From the NCBI RefSeq assembly GCF_003144245.1, contig NW_020289987.1, positions 248,001 through 312,000 of the forward strand: a DNA stretch of 64,000 nt, given 5' to 3'. Position 1 is the first letter of the stretch. Each line of letters begins with the position of its first letter. Source of the stretch: Jaminaea rosea (lineage: Eukaryota; Basidiomycota; Exobasidiomycetes; Microstromatales). Made by a program: the position numbers and the translations under genes. Shown in pieces: positions 29,830-41,089 of the stretch. The notes under the pieces are model-generated. The model was not told the origin of the DNA, searched no databases, and saw only the letters and a list, made by a program, of their open reading frames with translations.

Positions 29830-31445
29830 CTAAGACGACCATGATGGGTGGTCGCCGTATGCCTGCTGCTGCTGATAGCGGTAGGCTGCTGCAGCATTTG
29901 CTGCTTTTGATGCCTCTGCGGTGGAGGATGCGAACGGGTTCGATGTAAAGCGAGGAGCGGCTGCCTTGATCTGGTGGGCGCGCTGCTGCTGCTGCTGCTG
30001 CTGTTGCTGAGCGGCGTGCTGCTGGTAGGCTGCGTAAGCGTCGTACGTGCCAGCCGGGGCACCTTGGGGTGCGTCGAGCGGGTCGACTGCCTCCCAGACG
30101 AAGTCGTCGCCGTTAGAGGGCGAGTCGGCGAACTCCGAGGCGGGCGTCTGCGGTGTAGTACGGCTGCTCGAGGCGGCAGAGTCGTATGGGCTGGGCAGGT
30201 GGGACATAGCTGAGTCCGAAGATGACATGACAGAGCCGTAGGAGATGCTGCCGCGCGACGATGAGGGCGAGCCAGGGTTGTAGTAGACGGCCGGTGCTGC
30301 GCCGGGCACGCAGAGGTGCGTAGGCTGCGTTGAAGGAGGGACCGTGTATGCTCGCTGATGGCTGTTGTTGTACTGTTGAGAGACCGAGTGGCTGCGATAG
30401 TTGGCGCTCGCCCTGTCCAAGGCCGTGTCGCTGGAGCTAGCGCCAGGAACGCTGTTCGATGAGACCATAGGTTGTGATGCCATGGATGGGTAGCCTGCAA
30501 TGCTGGCGCGGCTGCTGAAGGGTGCCACAGGGGCGTAGCGGTCCGGGAAGCATGGCTCCGAGGCTGCCGATGGCGAGACAGCGGAAGGTGCACCGACGAT
30601 CTCAACGTCTTCGACGGCGGCGGCAAGGTGGTGGTGTCGAGGAGCCTCGAACTGGTCGTGATCGGCCATGGAGCTCATGTTGGGCGAAGGTGGCTCAACA
30701 GGTGCATGGATGCGGCCCTGCTCGAGTCCGGCGACAAAGTCGTCGAGCTCCTCAATCTCTACATTGACTCGGAAGCCGAGGTAGCCAAAGAGCTCGCGCT
30801 CCATCTGGTTGACTTCTCGGAGGGAGAAGAGCCCTTGGCCAACGATGGTCCAGCTCTTGTTCGAGTAGGTGTCATCGCAGGTGCTCTTGCTGGCAAGCAT
30901 AAGGGCCGAGATGAACAGGCGGTGACCAGAAGAGCCCCGGGCGGCGGGGAACCTCGACTTGAGACGCTTGAGGAGGAAAAGGGCCTGGTGGGTGACGGCG
31001 AGGGGCAGGCGCGTACGGTGGAGGGCGTAGGCGATGAATTCGGAGAGTCGCGGTGCTGCCTTGGTCGTCGAGCTCGAAGGTGACGATGAGACAGACGACG
31101 ATGTCGAGTCGAGAGGGCAAGAGAAGAGGGCGAGAATGACTCGCTCGCACAGCTCGGCGAGGTCTATAGCGCAGAGACGAAGGTGTGTTCAAGTGTCAGT
31201 TAAGGCGCTGATGGAATAGCATACACTCTGCCTCTGCACTCGTACTCACCTCGGTGGCCATAGAAGCGGTCATGCTCGATTGCTGAGTTGCTAGATCGGC
31301 TGGATCGCCTCGATGATGACGAGGCAACCTTGTGGTGTTGAGCGTAGCTGGCGGCGCCACATGACGATGTCGAGGCCGACGAAGACGACGAAGACGACGA
31401 CGATGAGGGCCGGCAGTGGTATGCAGAAGCTACGGCGGCGGCCAT
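29830..31445 (-). CDS. Pcl-type (Pho80/Pcl1-like) cyclin with polyQ tail
   Basis: Cyclin partner of a Pho85-class kinase by family resemblance. 509 residues, two exons: 31445-31250 and 31163-29830. The 86-nt intron has a GTGAGT donor and CTATAG acceptor, and splits an Asp codon (FYGHR-DLAELCERVILALF). The N-terminus is poly-Ser. The cyclin box spans about residues 66-205: LSEFIAYALHRTRLPLAVTH, LFLLKRLKSRF, HRLFISALMLASKSTCDDTY, SNKSWTIVGQGLFSLREVNQ and MERELFGYLGFRVNVE. These motifs are typical of Pcl1/Pcl2/Clg1 cyclins (LMLASK with TYSNKSW and ..MERE.L..L.) rather than mitotic cyclins. The C-terminal 300 residues are Ser/Pro/Ala-rich with a glutamine run near residues 450-459. Such cyclins act in morphogenesis or nutrient signalling. 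Confidence 0.88.
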
Positions 31446-32574
31446 TTTGAAGGTCTTGTTGCTAGGCCGGATAGGTGGAGTTGCTCTACTTGCTCTTCGA
31501 TACTTGGGGCATACAATTGACGCAAGATGATCGTCGGATCAGGATCTCGAAGATAGCAAGATTGTTGAGGAGAGGACGAGTATTCCGGAGGTCACACCGA
31601 AAGGCCGAAGGAGTATTGGATGGAGGCAGCGGCAGCTCTGGCGGCGGCGGCAGCGGCGGCTGGATGTAGGAGGGATGACGGGGCGTGATTACCAAGGCAA
31701 AAAGGAGCTGCTAGCTAGTAATCACTGATGAGCCGGATAGTGAGTGGCTCGCGAGTGGGCGACGAAAAAGAATGGGAGATATGATGGGGATGAGAGAATG
31801 GAAGGAGCAATGAGATGTCGTGATGGTAGCGGCGTTAAGAGGGGACTGGTGGATAATTATACGAACATGAAACGTCGTCGTCGTCGTCCTGTCGCCTCTG
31901 CGTGGCCCGCCGCCGTCGTCGTACGGCTCCCGCCCGTCAGTCTCACCTCGTCTCGTCTCTCGGGCCCTTCTCTTCACACGCAGTCTCACTGATCCCCGCC
32001 CGTAGAGGCAGGCGGCTAGGCGCTAGTCTTTCGACTGCGACGACGCGGGCAGCAAGCAATCGGAGATGACCCCAAAGAAGGAGCAGCAGAAGCCAGCACA
32101 AAGCACCAAAAGCGTGCGTCCTTGTGCGTGCAGAGATAGAGGCAGGGGTTAACCCTCTCTTACCAGTGTCCTCTTCGGGAGAGTGCAAGAGGACAAAGAA
32201 CAGGCCGGCAGGCGATGCAGCCGCGGTGACTGAGAGAGAAAGAGGAAAGGGGGCCCATGGGTGGCGACGTCTAGCGGCGGGCCGGCCTAGGCGAGGACGA
32301 TGTGGCCTATAGTCGAATCACGAAGCGGAGAAGCAAATAAGGCGAAGGGGGCCAAGCGAGACCAGACGAGACCAGACGCGAACAAGCAAGGCAGAGAGAG
32401 TGCAGTGCATTTGCAGCGGCGGGCGGGCAAGCGGGCTAGCGACGCAGTGTGCAGCCCAGCGCCAGTCTGCAGCACACCTACACGCACACACAAGCAAAAG
32501 CAAGCAAGCTGTGGTCAGAGAGACGCCCAGAGATGGGCGCCCCGGCTACAGCAACGGCAAGTACGTCGATTCAT

Positions 32575-32595
32575 CACACACACACACACACACAC
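32575..32595. repeat. CA dinucleotide microsatellite
   Basis: About ten copies of CA in non-coding sequence upstream of the cyclin gene. Confidence 0.9.
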
Positions 32596-34366
32596 CTTGG
32601 CCCGCTCTCAGCTGCGTCACCAAGGCCCCCCCTGCTTCTCTGATCCTCGGCAAAGGATTGCGTAGGATAGGAAAGGACTCCGAAAGCTCCTAGTCTTCTA
32701 CGCAAGCCAGTGTGAATCAGACAAATCGTGCGATAGAACGAAGACGAGTCGAGGCGGCTTTGTTTTTTCTCAGCCAGGTTTTCAGACGTATGTCTGCAAG
32801 CAACTCCACGTAGATGAGAGGACCAGAACGTCGACAGCGGAGCTTGGTCGATTCATCGGCCGGGTGTGATGGGGTGCTGCGACGGGTGGCTTCCTCGAAC
32901 TCACGCTCACGCTTGGGCCCTTCCGAATGGGCCCCCTGAGTAGGCAATTAGAGCGCACGGCAGAGTCCGCAATATTCACCGCACACACCCAGCTCACAGT
33001 TCACTGATCCATGCTTCAAGGCTCTACTGCTCTCGCCACTCGGATTCTCACGACAGCGCTGGGACCTTTTCGTGTCCTCTTGCTCATACCTCGCTCAGGC
33101 CTCCGTGGGGACCTTGGAAGAAGTTCCTTTTTTTACACGTAGCGTGTCTAGCGTAAGCATCGTCAAAGAGTGTAGGCGTGAGCCAGCGTGGATTTGCGCC
33201 GCGGTGAGTCCTGCCCTGAGGAAGGACTGTCCCTTGCTCTTCCCTCAATAGCAGCTAGCAGCTGGTGGTCTGGCCTAGACTGGTACAGATGGTGCACTGA
33301 AACTTGGAACAAACAAAGGACCGGGCGCATCTCCGCTCACCGGCCAAGCAAGCGCCCGTCGTGTGTCGCGGGTGAAAGCTGCGCGGCAGGCCGGCCTGCA
33401 GGCAGCCTTGACCCATTTCATCGTCCGTGGGCCCTGCCTGGGCGGTCGATAGCGCCCCGCTCGGCCCTGCGACCTGCCTGAAGAAGCAGGTCGGAGACGC
33501 AGAATCGGTAGTCGTCGTCGTGGGTCCCTCTACCGCCCGACCGTCCGTCCTGCTTCTTTACCCTCTAAGGCAAGTACGCCAGTCAAACAGTCGATCAACT
33601 TGTCGCTTCCTTGAACAGGCGAGGGCGCATCGATCCGTACGGCGATCTCAGAGGTGCGTGATCGCACCATCAGTCTCGGGCAATCCTTGAAAGAGTGAAA
33701 AAAAAAACTGGTCTTAGCCCTAACGAGCATTGAGAGGGGCCTACGATCTCATGAGAATGCAAGACTCGGCGAGTGGGAAAACCAAGCTCACTTGCAGCGG
33801 CGAGCAGCATCGTACGACCAGCGATGGCGATTGTAGCCCAACCAAGGCTCACGCTGTGGGCTGCATCCCGTCAATGGATTCACTGATACGGCAGCGGGCT
33901 GCATCCGATGTCATGTCAACCACTTCGAGGACGCAGTGTGTGAAAGCAGAACTGTGGTGCTTACCTGCCTGCCAAGAGAAGGCACCATCGATGCCATGCG
34001 GCAGAGTGCAGAGTGAAGATCACGGGGAGGTCCTTCGTCCTGCTGGTCTAGCGTCTACATGTGACTTCATCGAGTAGACAAGCCGTGGGCGGACACGACA
34101 TTTGACAGCTTAGCGCCCCCGGCTACGGCGGTGTTGGTGTCGACCGAGTGGAGAAGAGCACGCACGCAGCGGGGTCTCTGGCGGCGGCTAAACGCAACCC
34201 AATTCTTCGTACATCACTTTCGGCCCCTATCCAACAAATCACATCGACTAGCAAGAGATGCAAGCGGGCCAAATCTATCAATCAAATCCGTCAATCAAGT
34301 CCCCCCCACCTCTTGCACCGCAGATCTGGTTGAGGGATTCTCTCGTCGCCACCAGCATGCATGAGA

Positions 34367-34368
<2 letters not shown>

Positions 34369-34400
<32 letters not shown>
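34369..34400. repeat. CAG trinucleotide microsatellite
   Basis: Ten perfect CAG units plus CA in non-coding sequence. Translated, it would give polyGln, polyAla or polySer, but no supported gene covers it. Confidence 0.9.
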
Positions 34401-34401
<1 letters not shown>

Positions 34402-36611
34402 CGCCCTTCGGCCGGCGTCGCGGTGTAGCGACGTTGACCCACCGCGCTGTCCCCGCCGTCTTATCGCTACCGCCTGGCGAGGTGCCAAATGTCACGCACG
34501 CTAGTGTTCATGCGACGCCGTACTGTACGCCTAAAAACCCGGTGCCCGGCCTTGATTGAACAGCTTGTGCGGGGACATGGATCGAACGATGCCCGCCGCT
34601 ACCCCTTGCTCCTCCTTTGATCATTGATCATACGAGCCTCGAAGTCTTCTTTGCAGGAAGCGACCCGATGCTGGGGGTCCAATGCGGGACGGTCGATCAA
34701 TTCAATTCGACGGCCAAAGACGACCACAGCGACGGCGGTGGAGGTGGTAGTAATGGCTGGCGCGGGCTTGGGCTCGCCAGAGCTCCGTAGGACCTCGGTC
34801 ATTGACGCGTCGCAGCTTCTCAACAACGCCTTACCGAGCTCCGTCGTGTCTACTGCTGCGCTCTTAGCTTGGTCATTCAGACTGCAAAGACGGCGCTCGT
34901 AAATCTTGTCTCAGTCGCACCACCGGGTACTTCCTTCCCACGACGAGAATCGCGTGGTCGGTAACGACATCGCGTGTGGCGTCCCTCGTTTTGCATTGAG
35001 CTTTGCGTGGCATGCCGTCGCTGTAGTCGCCGTAGTGATACGACCGGCGCTAAGCACGTAAAGTTGAAGCCACACACCATGTCTGCTTGTAGGATCCTCG
35101 GTCTCAGTCCAACTAGAACTCGAGCCACGCGACACGCGATGCGCCAAAGGGCGGAGTCAGTCAGAGCGGAGTTTGCCTGCCGGTCTCGCTGCTCTTCAAT
35201 ACCAATGCGCCGCTCCGCACCAGCGCAACTTCTCAACCGTCGTCTCACCAGGCTAGGCTTGGCTGTGGCAGCAGCAGGTCTAGACATGCTTTGTAGTTGG
35301 CAGGTCTCAGATCTCAGGCGATAAAATTCGCCGTTTGTCGCTTTGTTAGTTGTCTCGCGGAGCATGGACATCCATGGATTCGGGAGCTGGAGCGCAGGCG
35401 GATGCGGATGCGGACGCAGATGGCCATGCTCTGTCACGGGCCGGTCAAGAAGACTGTCTTGAATTCAAGGTTACGGCTATGTGCGGATCTCCGTCGATGC
35501 TCCGACCTCGAGGGAGATCCGTCTATTGTGCTGCTGGCTCCGTCGTCTGGAGGCAACACGGATGCTTGGCCGGACGCGAGGATTTCGAGTGGCCCTTGAT
35601 GGCATGGTTGGTGGCTGGCTGGTACATTGATGCCCCGCCGTAGCGCAGCGCATGATGCAGCGTGGCATCGTCGTCGCTATACCTAGCAAAAAGGAAATCG
35701 ATCTTCATGACCAATACCCGCTCAGGCTTGCTTTAGCAATCACGACGTCTTCTGATTCAAATTCTCCCATTGGCGAGGTCAAGATGTCGGGCGCCCTATT
35801 GAAAGCAAAAATGCAGGCAGACCGAGCATGCTGGCATGCTTTGATGAAGAGGGTAAGGGGAAGGTCAGGTCGCTCGGCAAGGGGCACCCGAACGTGTTCG
35901 TGAGATTGAGGGAGGGGAGGGGCAAGAGCCATCAACGTGAGATTACTGAGCCTTCTTGGTGATGCAGAGATCACGAGGCGATGGCGTTGCAAAGGCCCAA
36001 GCGAAGCTTTGTCTCCCTGGCTAGAGTCGATTGCCGATTGCCGCCTTGCACACGCATTCCCGAGGGCGCCGATTAGCTTTGGCGCCCTTGGCTTCCCCGT
36101 TGCGTGCGAAGAGTCCGAGACTCTCGTCCTGACCGAAGTCTGTGAATGCACAAGATCGTGATGGGAACAAGGGTGGGATGAATGGCTCATGAATCAAGCC
36201 GTGCTAGCGGCAAAAGAGCAACGAGGGAAGGGGGCCCCATTCTCGTATCGATGTGATCTAGCGTCCAGCTCAGCTCGGGCCTTTTTTTCTCTTGATTGCT
36301 CGCCCTTCTTTTGCTGTTCTTGACTACCCTTTACCCATTTCCCTCATGACAATGTTCCGAACAGGCAAGAGCATCGTGGGGACGGCGTGGGACGATCAGC
36401 AGCGCCACATGGGTTGTCACGAAGGAAAAGTCTTCTTTAGAGCGTGCATGCATGAATAGGATGGATTGAAGGGCTGCGTGCCACCCCTTGCCCTCGCGGG
36501 CGTCGCAGCGCCTCCATCTGGCCAAGGATTGCGCACGACATCATCCGGACGAATACGATGACCGGCGCAGGTAATGGTGACACATCGCATCGCATTGGAG
36601 ATCACTGTCTC

Positions 36612-38465
36612 TCACGCCCCTGCATCCGACACCCATATCGGCCTCGACGCCGAGCCCTCCGGCCCGGCAGCAAGGGGTCCATCCATTCCGAGCTTGGAAG
36701 GTGCCGAGCTCCACCTTCTCCTTTTGCCATCAATCTTTGCAGCGTGTCGGACACCGAGGGACAGGAGGTTGCGATGGCTATCGAGTGTGCTGCGCAGTGG
36801 AGTTGCTACCATGTGATCGATCATAAGCTGAGGAGAAGTAGACGATGGCAAAGCTGGGGCTGCAAAGGCCACCTCCGCAGGGTAGCGCCCCAGGCTGCGC
36901 AACAGTCGAGCTACGCCGGCTAATGATACCCGGACGGTGTAGCTGATTTGGGGACGCACCTTCTCTTCTTTGCCCAATGCCAGGAGCTGACGGCAGCGCG
37001 CGGCCAGGATACCCAGCGCGAGGAGGTAACCAGCTGCGTGGTCGAGAGCTTGGACCGGGAGCGCTTTGGGGGACACATTGACCTTGCTCTCGTGACCCTG
37101 TGAGCTTTCGAATGCCAGCGCCTCAGAGTGATTGATTCCCGTAGCATTCTGTACAAGCGAATCGAAGCCGCGTATCTGGTGCCAGGGAGCTTCTCGGTCG
37201 TCGCCACCGTAGGCGCTCAGCGAGGCATAGATGAGGCCCGGTCGAATGCGATGAACGTCGTCAACGCCGAAGCCTCGAGATGCCAGACCTCCCGGGCGAT
37301 AGCTCTGCAGTAGGACGTCTGCATTCTGAAGGGCGTGCTCGAGCGCGACTTTCCCGTGGCCAAGCCCGTCGTCGAGATTCAGCCAATGGGTCTGCTTGCC
37401 GCGCATCGTATCTGCCTCCAGGACCGGCAGGTTTGGCAGACGAGGCGATGACAGGAGTGTCACGGTATGACCATGTACGGCGAGAGCACGACCAGCAACA
37501 GGCGCCGCGATGACTCGGCTCATATCGATGATCCTCAGAGGGCCTTGCTGCGGTGACAGCTGAGCTCGGTCGTCTGAGTCGCCCTCCGAATTGATCGGCT
37601 CGACGTGCAGGGCTGCGTCAGCCGCGGTCCTCCTGCCGTGCTCCGACCGATCCCATTCTTCTTCTGAGCGAAATGCCGTAGCGCACATTCCCTCCTCCTG
37701 GGCCATGCGCTCGAACTCCAGCTTACCCCACTTGCGTAGAGCCTCTTCAACGTGAGAACGATGGACGGCCTCCATCTCGGCATGTACTTCTGGCTTTATA
37801 TCTACAGGCCTTACCTGCCGCAGCTGAGACGAAGGTGGCAAGGAGGGCAGTAAGGCCAAAATTCGCAGCAGTCCGGCCTTGTGATGGGGAAAATTGGTGT
37901 GCAGACGGACGTAGCCGTCGCGACAAGGGTAGACGCCCGCTAATGGGTCCCATTCGCCCGTCAAGCCGTCGCGAGGAAGACCGAGTGCATCGAAGGCTTT
38001 CGATGATGTGATGCGATGTGACTTTGCTAGCAGTTCCGAGGACACTCTGCCCATCTGGGACCCTTCGTCGTCACGATCCACAACAGCGATGCCTGTGCAG
38101 ACGCGACGATGATGTAGGTAAGACGCGGGTGCTCGACGCCGACACCTCAACTCACGTGTATACTTCTCGCTCGCAAATTCGAGCACTGCCTCTCGCTGAT
38201 CAACGCTTATTGCTCGCTTCTCGAGGCGCGCAAGTAGGTCTTTTGCAGGCCCACTCTGCAGCTCCTCCGCCAGCACTTGAGCGCATGCCACGGCAGCGAT
38301 GGTGGCCTGCGCAAGCAAGCCAACCTTGAAAGTCGAAGGCACGCTGGGCCCGGCGTCAGGCGCTGGCAGGCGCACTTGCAAGGCAGCGATACAGTCATAT
38401 GGGAGGCCTGCCGTCATCCACAGATGCTCGAGAAGTGCGCGAGGAGTGATGCTCGCGTCTAACAT
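36612..38465 (-). CDS. CaiB/BaiF family III CoA-transferase, double-domain
   Basis: Predicted acyl-CoA:carboxylate CoA-transferase or racemase-like enzyme; substrate unknown. The ATG at 38465 (MLDASITPRALLEHLW) is chosen. Two exons: 38465-38156 and 38092-36612, 596 residues. The 63-nt intron (38155-38093) has a GTGAGT donor and GCACAG acceptor, is a multiple of three and contains no stop; the spliced join is EKYTRIAVVDRDDEG. The first half carries segments that in the family lie after the active site (GEWDPLAGVYPCRDGYVRLH). The second half starts with the CoA-binding opening (IDMSRVIAAPVAGRALAVHG) and holds the likely catalytic aspartate, Asp454, in VQALDHAAGYLLALGILAA, the position equivalent to Asp169 of formyl-CoA transferase. 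So it reads as a degenerate tandem of the domain. It is divergent from an MFS transporter, which hints at a shared substrate. Confidence 0.85.
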   Translation of the reverse strand: MLDASITPRALLEHLWMTAGLPYDCIAALQVRLPAPDAGPSVPSTFKVGLLAQATIAAVACAQVLAEELQSGPAKDLLARLEKRAISVDQREAVLEFASEKYTRELRCRRRAPASYLHHRRVCTGIAVVDRDDEGSQMGRVSSELLAKSHRITSSKAFDALGLPRDGLTGEWDPLAGVYPCRDGYVRLHTNFPHHKAGLLRILALLPSLPPSSQLRQVRPVDIKPEVHAEMEAVHRSHVEEALRKWGKLEFERMAQEEGMCATAFRSEEEWDRSEHGRRTAADAALHVEPINSEGDSDDRAQLSPQQGPLRIIDMSRVIAAPVAGRALAVHGHTVTLLSSPRLPNLPVLEADTMRGKQTHWLNLDDGLGHGKVALEHALQNADVLLQSYRPGGLASRGFGVDDVHRIRPGLIYASLSAYGGDDREAPWHQIRGFDSLVQNATGINHSEALAFESSQGHESKVNVSPKALPVQALDHAAGYLLALGILAARCRQLLALGKEEKVRPQISYTVRVSLAGVARLLRSLGRYPAEVAFAAPALPSSTSPQLMIDHMVATPLRSTLDSHRNLLSLGVRHAAKIDGKRRRWSSAPSKLGMDGPLAAGPEGSASRPIWVSDAGA

Positions 38466-39086
38466 GGTGGCATGAAAGTGGTAGTAGTTAGTTGGGCGGC
38501 GAGGAGGTGGAGTGCAGCAAGATGTGTCGGAAGCAGCCACGTGTCTCAAAGGGCGAGCGTACTCAGCCATTGATGGTCTCATGGCACTCAATCAGTGGAA
38601 CGAAGAGGTGAGTGGCCATGGCTTCGCTGCGGGCGTGAGGCCATCTCTGATGCCATTCCTGCCCACCAACCTTGCTGTACAGGACCGCGTCGCTCAGCTT
38701 GACCTTCTAATGAGGCGCCGTGACGACCAAAGGCAGGCGTGACCAAATTCGCACGCCACCCTCTGATGGAATTTCTCCTCTCGCTGTGGTCGATCGACCT
38801 GCAGCGGCCACCTGATGCCTCGAGGCGCGGCGGCGCGGCGTGCCTGGGGACGGACCCGGCTCCCAAGCTGGCCTCAGGCCTATCGTCTGTCCGTCTGTGC
38901 TCCGCTCTGGTCGTGAGAAGAACGAGTCAGGCCACATCAAGTGCCTGACATCTCTCGACTTGGTGATGTGATCAGCACCACCCTCGAGAGGCTGGCGACC
39001 CAATCCTCTCCTCTTCACATCTCATCTTGGCGGACATACAGCGATCGGCAACGTCGCAAGCGCCTCTTTGCCCCACACCCATCGAC
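38466..39086. promoter_or_regulatory. divergent intergenic region, CoA-transferase / MFS transporter
   Basis: 621 bp between two start codons on opposite strands. It contains a palindromic CACGTG (E-box-type) at 38538-38543, about 70 bp upstream of the CoA-transferase ATG, a candidate bHLH or bZIP site. Frames that extend into it from both genes begin with non-ATG codons or lack family sequence. Confidence 0.45.
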
Positions 39087-40751
39087 ATGGAAGGCAAGGA
39101 CAACGCCTCGTTGGCGTCGCTACCATCACGGCGAAACATCGTGCGGCGGATCGACATTCTCCTGCTTCCTCTGCTCACAATTTGCTACGGCCTTCAATTC
39201 TACGACAAGGCCGTCCTAGGTTCAGCTACCATCTTTGGCATCCTCGATGACCTCGAGCTTGCAACTGTCAGTGGTGGCAAGAGGGATCTCAGCAGGTATA
39301 GTGCTGCGACTGCTGCCTTTGTGAGTGCAACGCCATTCGCAGATATCGATCCATGAGGCTCAGCTACTGACACGACGTCGTATCCTCCTCCTCCTCCTCC
39401 TCGCCCTTCCTACAAGTACTATGGCTATGTTGGAGCGGTGATTCCAGCGTCCTTTCTCGCCCAGCGACTACGCCCCAACTACTTCCTGGGCGGAGCCATC
39501 TTTCTCTGGGGATTCATCGTCCTCCTCACCCCCGCCATCGCATCGTGGCAAGGCCTAATAGCGCAGCGCGTCTTCCTAGGCGCCGTCGAGTCTACCGTCA
39601 GTCCTGGATTCCTCCTGGTGACGCGGCGCTTCTGGACGAGGCAGGAGATGCCTATGCGAGTCGGAGTGTGGTACTCTGCCACTGGATTGTTCAGTGTCTT
39701 TAGTGGGCTGGTCAATTATGGACTGGGCACGAGGAGTCATCCAGGAATTGCCACTTGGAAGACCCTCTTCCTAGTCCCCGGCTTCCTCACTGTCTTCTTT
39801 GGAGCCGTCGTGCTACTCTTCTTGCCTCCTGAGCCGGCGAGGGATGCAGTCATCAAAGTGCCCGGGTACAACACCTTTTCGCCCGCCGAGAGAGAGGCAA
39901 TGCTGCGGGCTACACGTCTTGAAGCGCTGGGTCGCGAGTCGGACAAATGGGAGTGGAGCCAAGTGTTGGAGGCATTGTGCGACTACAAGGTGTGGATCTA
40001 CTTCCTCCTCGCAACGGCAATCTACGTCTGCAACGGCGGCGTAACCGTCTTTGGTCCTTTGCTCATCAAGTCGTTTGGCTACTCGTCCACCAGAGCGATC
40101 CTGCTTCAGACGCCCGGTGGCGCCGTCACCGTCGTGGCCATCCTCCTCGCCTGCTGGATGTCACTGCGATTCCGCAACGCCCGCCTGCTCATTCTTGCCC
40201 TCAGCTGCTTGCCCGTCATCTTGGGAGCGGCACTGATCTGGGCTCCCTCTGTCAATTGGCAGAAGCATCAGGCTATGCCGCTCATCGGCTATTACCTCCT
40301 CCCTGCCTTTGGAGCGCCCTACGTTATGCTTCTCTCCTCTCTCGCAGCGAATGTAGCGGGCACAACCAAGGCGTCATTCGCCGCTGGGGCGGTATTCGTG
40401 GGCTACAACGTAGGCAACATCGCCTCGGCGTACATCCTGCTACCCTCTGAGGCCAGCGTGCACTACGCTACGACTTGGAAGATTATCATCTCGATGATGT
40501 GCGCATCGATTGGGCTTGCGGGAATATTGGCCGGCGCGATGACGTGGGAGAATAGGAGGAGAGACAAGAGGGCTGAACGGGACGGTAGCAGCGTGCCCCC
40601 TACGCCTGTAGAGGGCCAGCAGGAGAAGAAGTTGGACTCCGATGCTGGCCTGAACAAAGATGTCGAGGCGACGTCTTCTGACGCTGCTGCTGCGGTTGAG
40701 CAGAGGGACCTGACCGACTGGCAGAACAAGGCTTTCCGCTATGTGTTGTAG
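39087..40751 (+). CDS. MFS transporter, Dal5-like anion:cation symporter family
   Basis: Plasma-membrane 12-helix permease for small organic acids, vitamins or allantoate-like anions. 522 residues, two exons: 39087-39320 and 39417-40751. The 96-nt intron has a GTGAGT donor and a pyrimidine-rich tract before CTACAAG; the join is AATAAF-YYGYVGAVIPAS. The ATG at 39087 (MEGKDNASLASLPSRR) precedes the classical opening RRIDILLLPLLTICYGLQFY and DKAVLGSA. Other family marks are GGAIFLWGFIVLLTPAI, QEMPMRVGVWYSATGLFSVF, FLVPGFLTVFFGAVVLLFLP and the late VGYNVGNIASAYILLPSEA. These fit the allantoate/nicotinate/pantothenate (ACS) group rather than sugar porters. The C-tail is soluble and charged. Divergent from the CoA-transferase gene; the two may be co-regulated, an inference. 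Confidence 0.9.
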
Positions 40752-41089
40752 GGGAGCGAGCTCGGCCGTGGTAGATGGATTCACAGGCAGCACGTGTTCT
40801 AGATCCATCGCAGTGATGCAATCAACCTTGTCTCGATGTGAGCGATGATGCCTTGACGGCGGTGGCAGCACTACGCCAGACTACAGCTGAGGTGTACTCG
40901 TGACGGCCATGATTTCACTGGCTTCACTCTTTTCAATCGGCTCTCGCGGCGTGGTAGGCGGATATAGAAGGTGACATTGGCAGACTAGCAAAGATACGAA
41001 AGGGACACGTCTTGTGTGTCTGTGACGGATGGTAGTAGAGAAAATACAAGTGGAACAGCTGTACGTACGCGCACGCTTCTTCTTCTTCT
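40752..41089. terminator. convergent 3' intergenic region
   Basis: 338 bp between the stop codons of the MFS transporter (plus) and the amino-acid permease (minus). It must hold both 3' untranslated regions and polyadenylation sites. No gene seen. Confidence 0.4.

Larger units (their letters stand above)
31446..36611. other. 5.2 kb gene-poor region
   Basis: The longest interval without a supported gene in the window. The left kilobase should hold the cyclin promoter and leader. Simple repeats are present: a CA run at 32575-32595 and a CAG run at 34369-34400. Most open frames start with non-ATG codons. The only ATG frame of some length is minus-strand 36190-35705 (161 residues, containing RRLSNLTLMALAPPLP); it matches no family. 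No transposon ends, tRNA or rRNA were seen. Unrecognised multi-exon or non-coding transcripts remain possible. Confidence 0.5.

Noticed and set aside
29799-30626. 275-residue minus-strand frame over the cyclin tail
   Set aside because: It is an alternate frame of the Ser/Gln-rich cyclin tail.
34560-34640. Possible tRNA B-box (GTTCGATCC on the minus strand)
   Set aside because: The flanking bases do not form a T-stem and no A-box or acceptor stem is seen.
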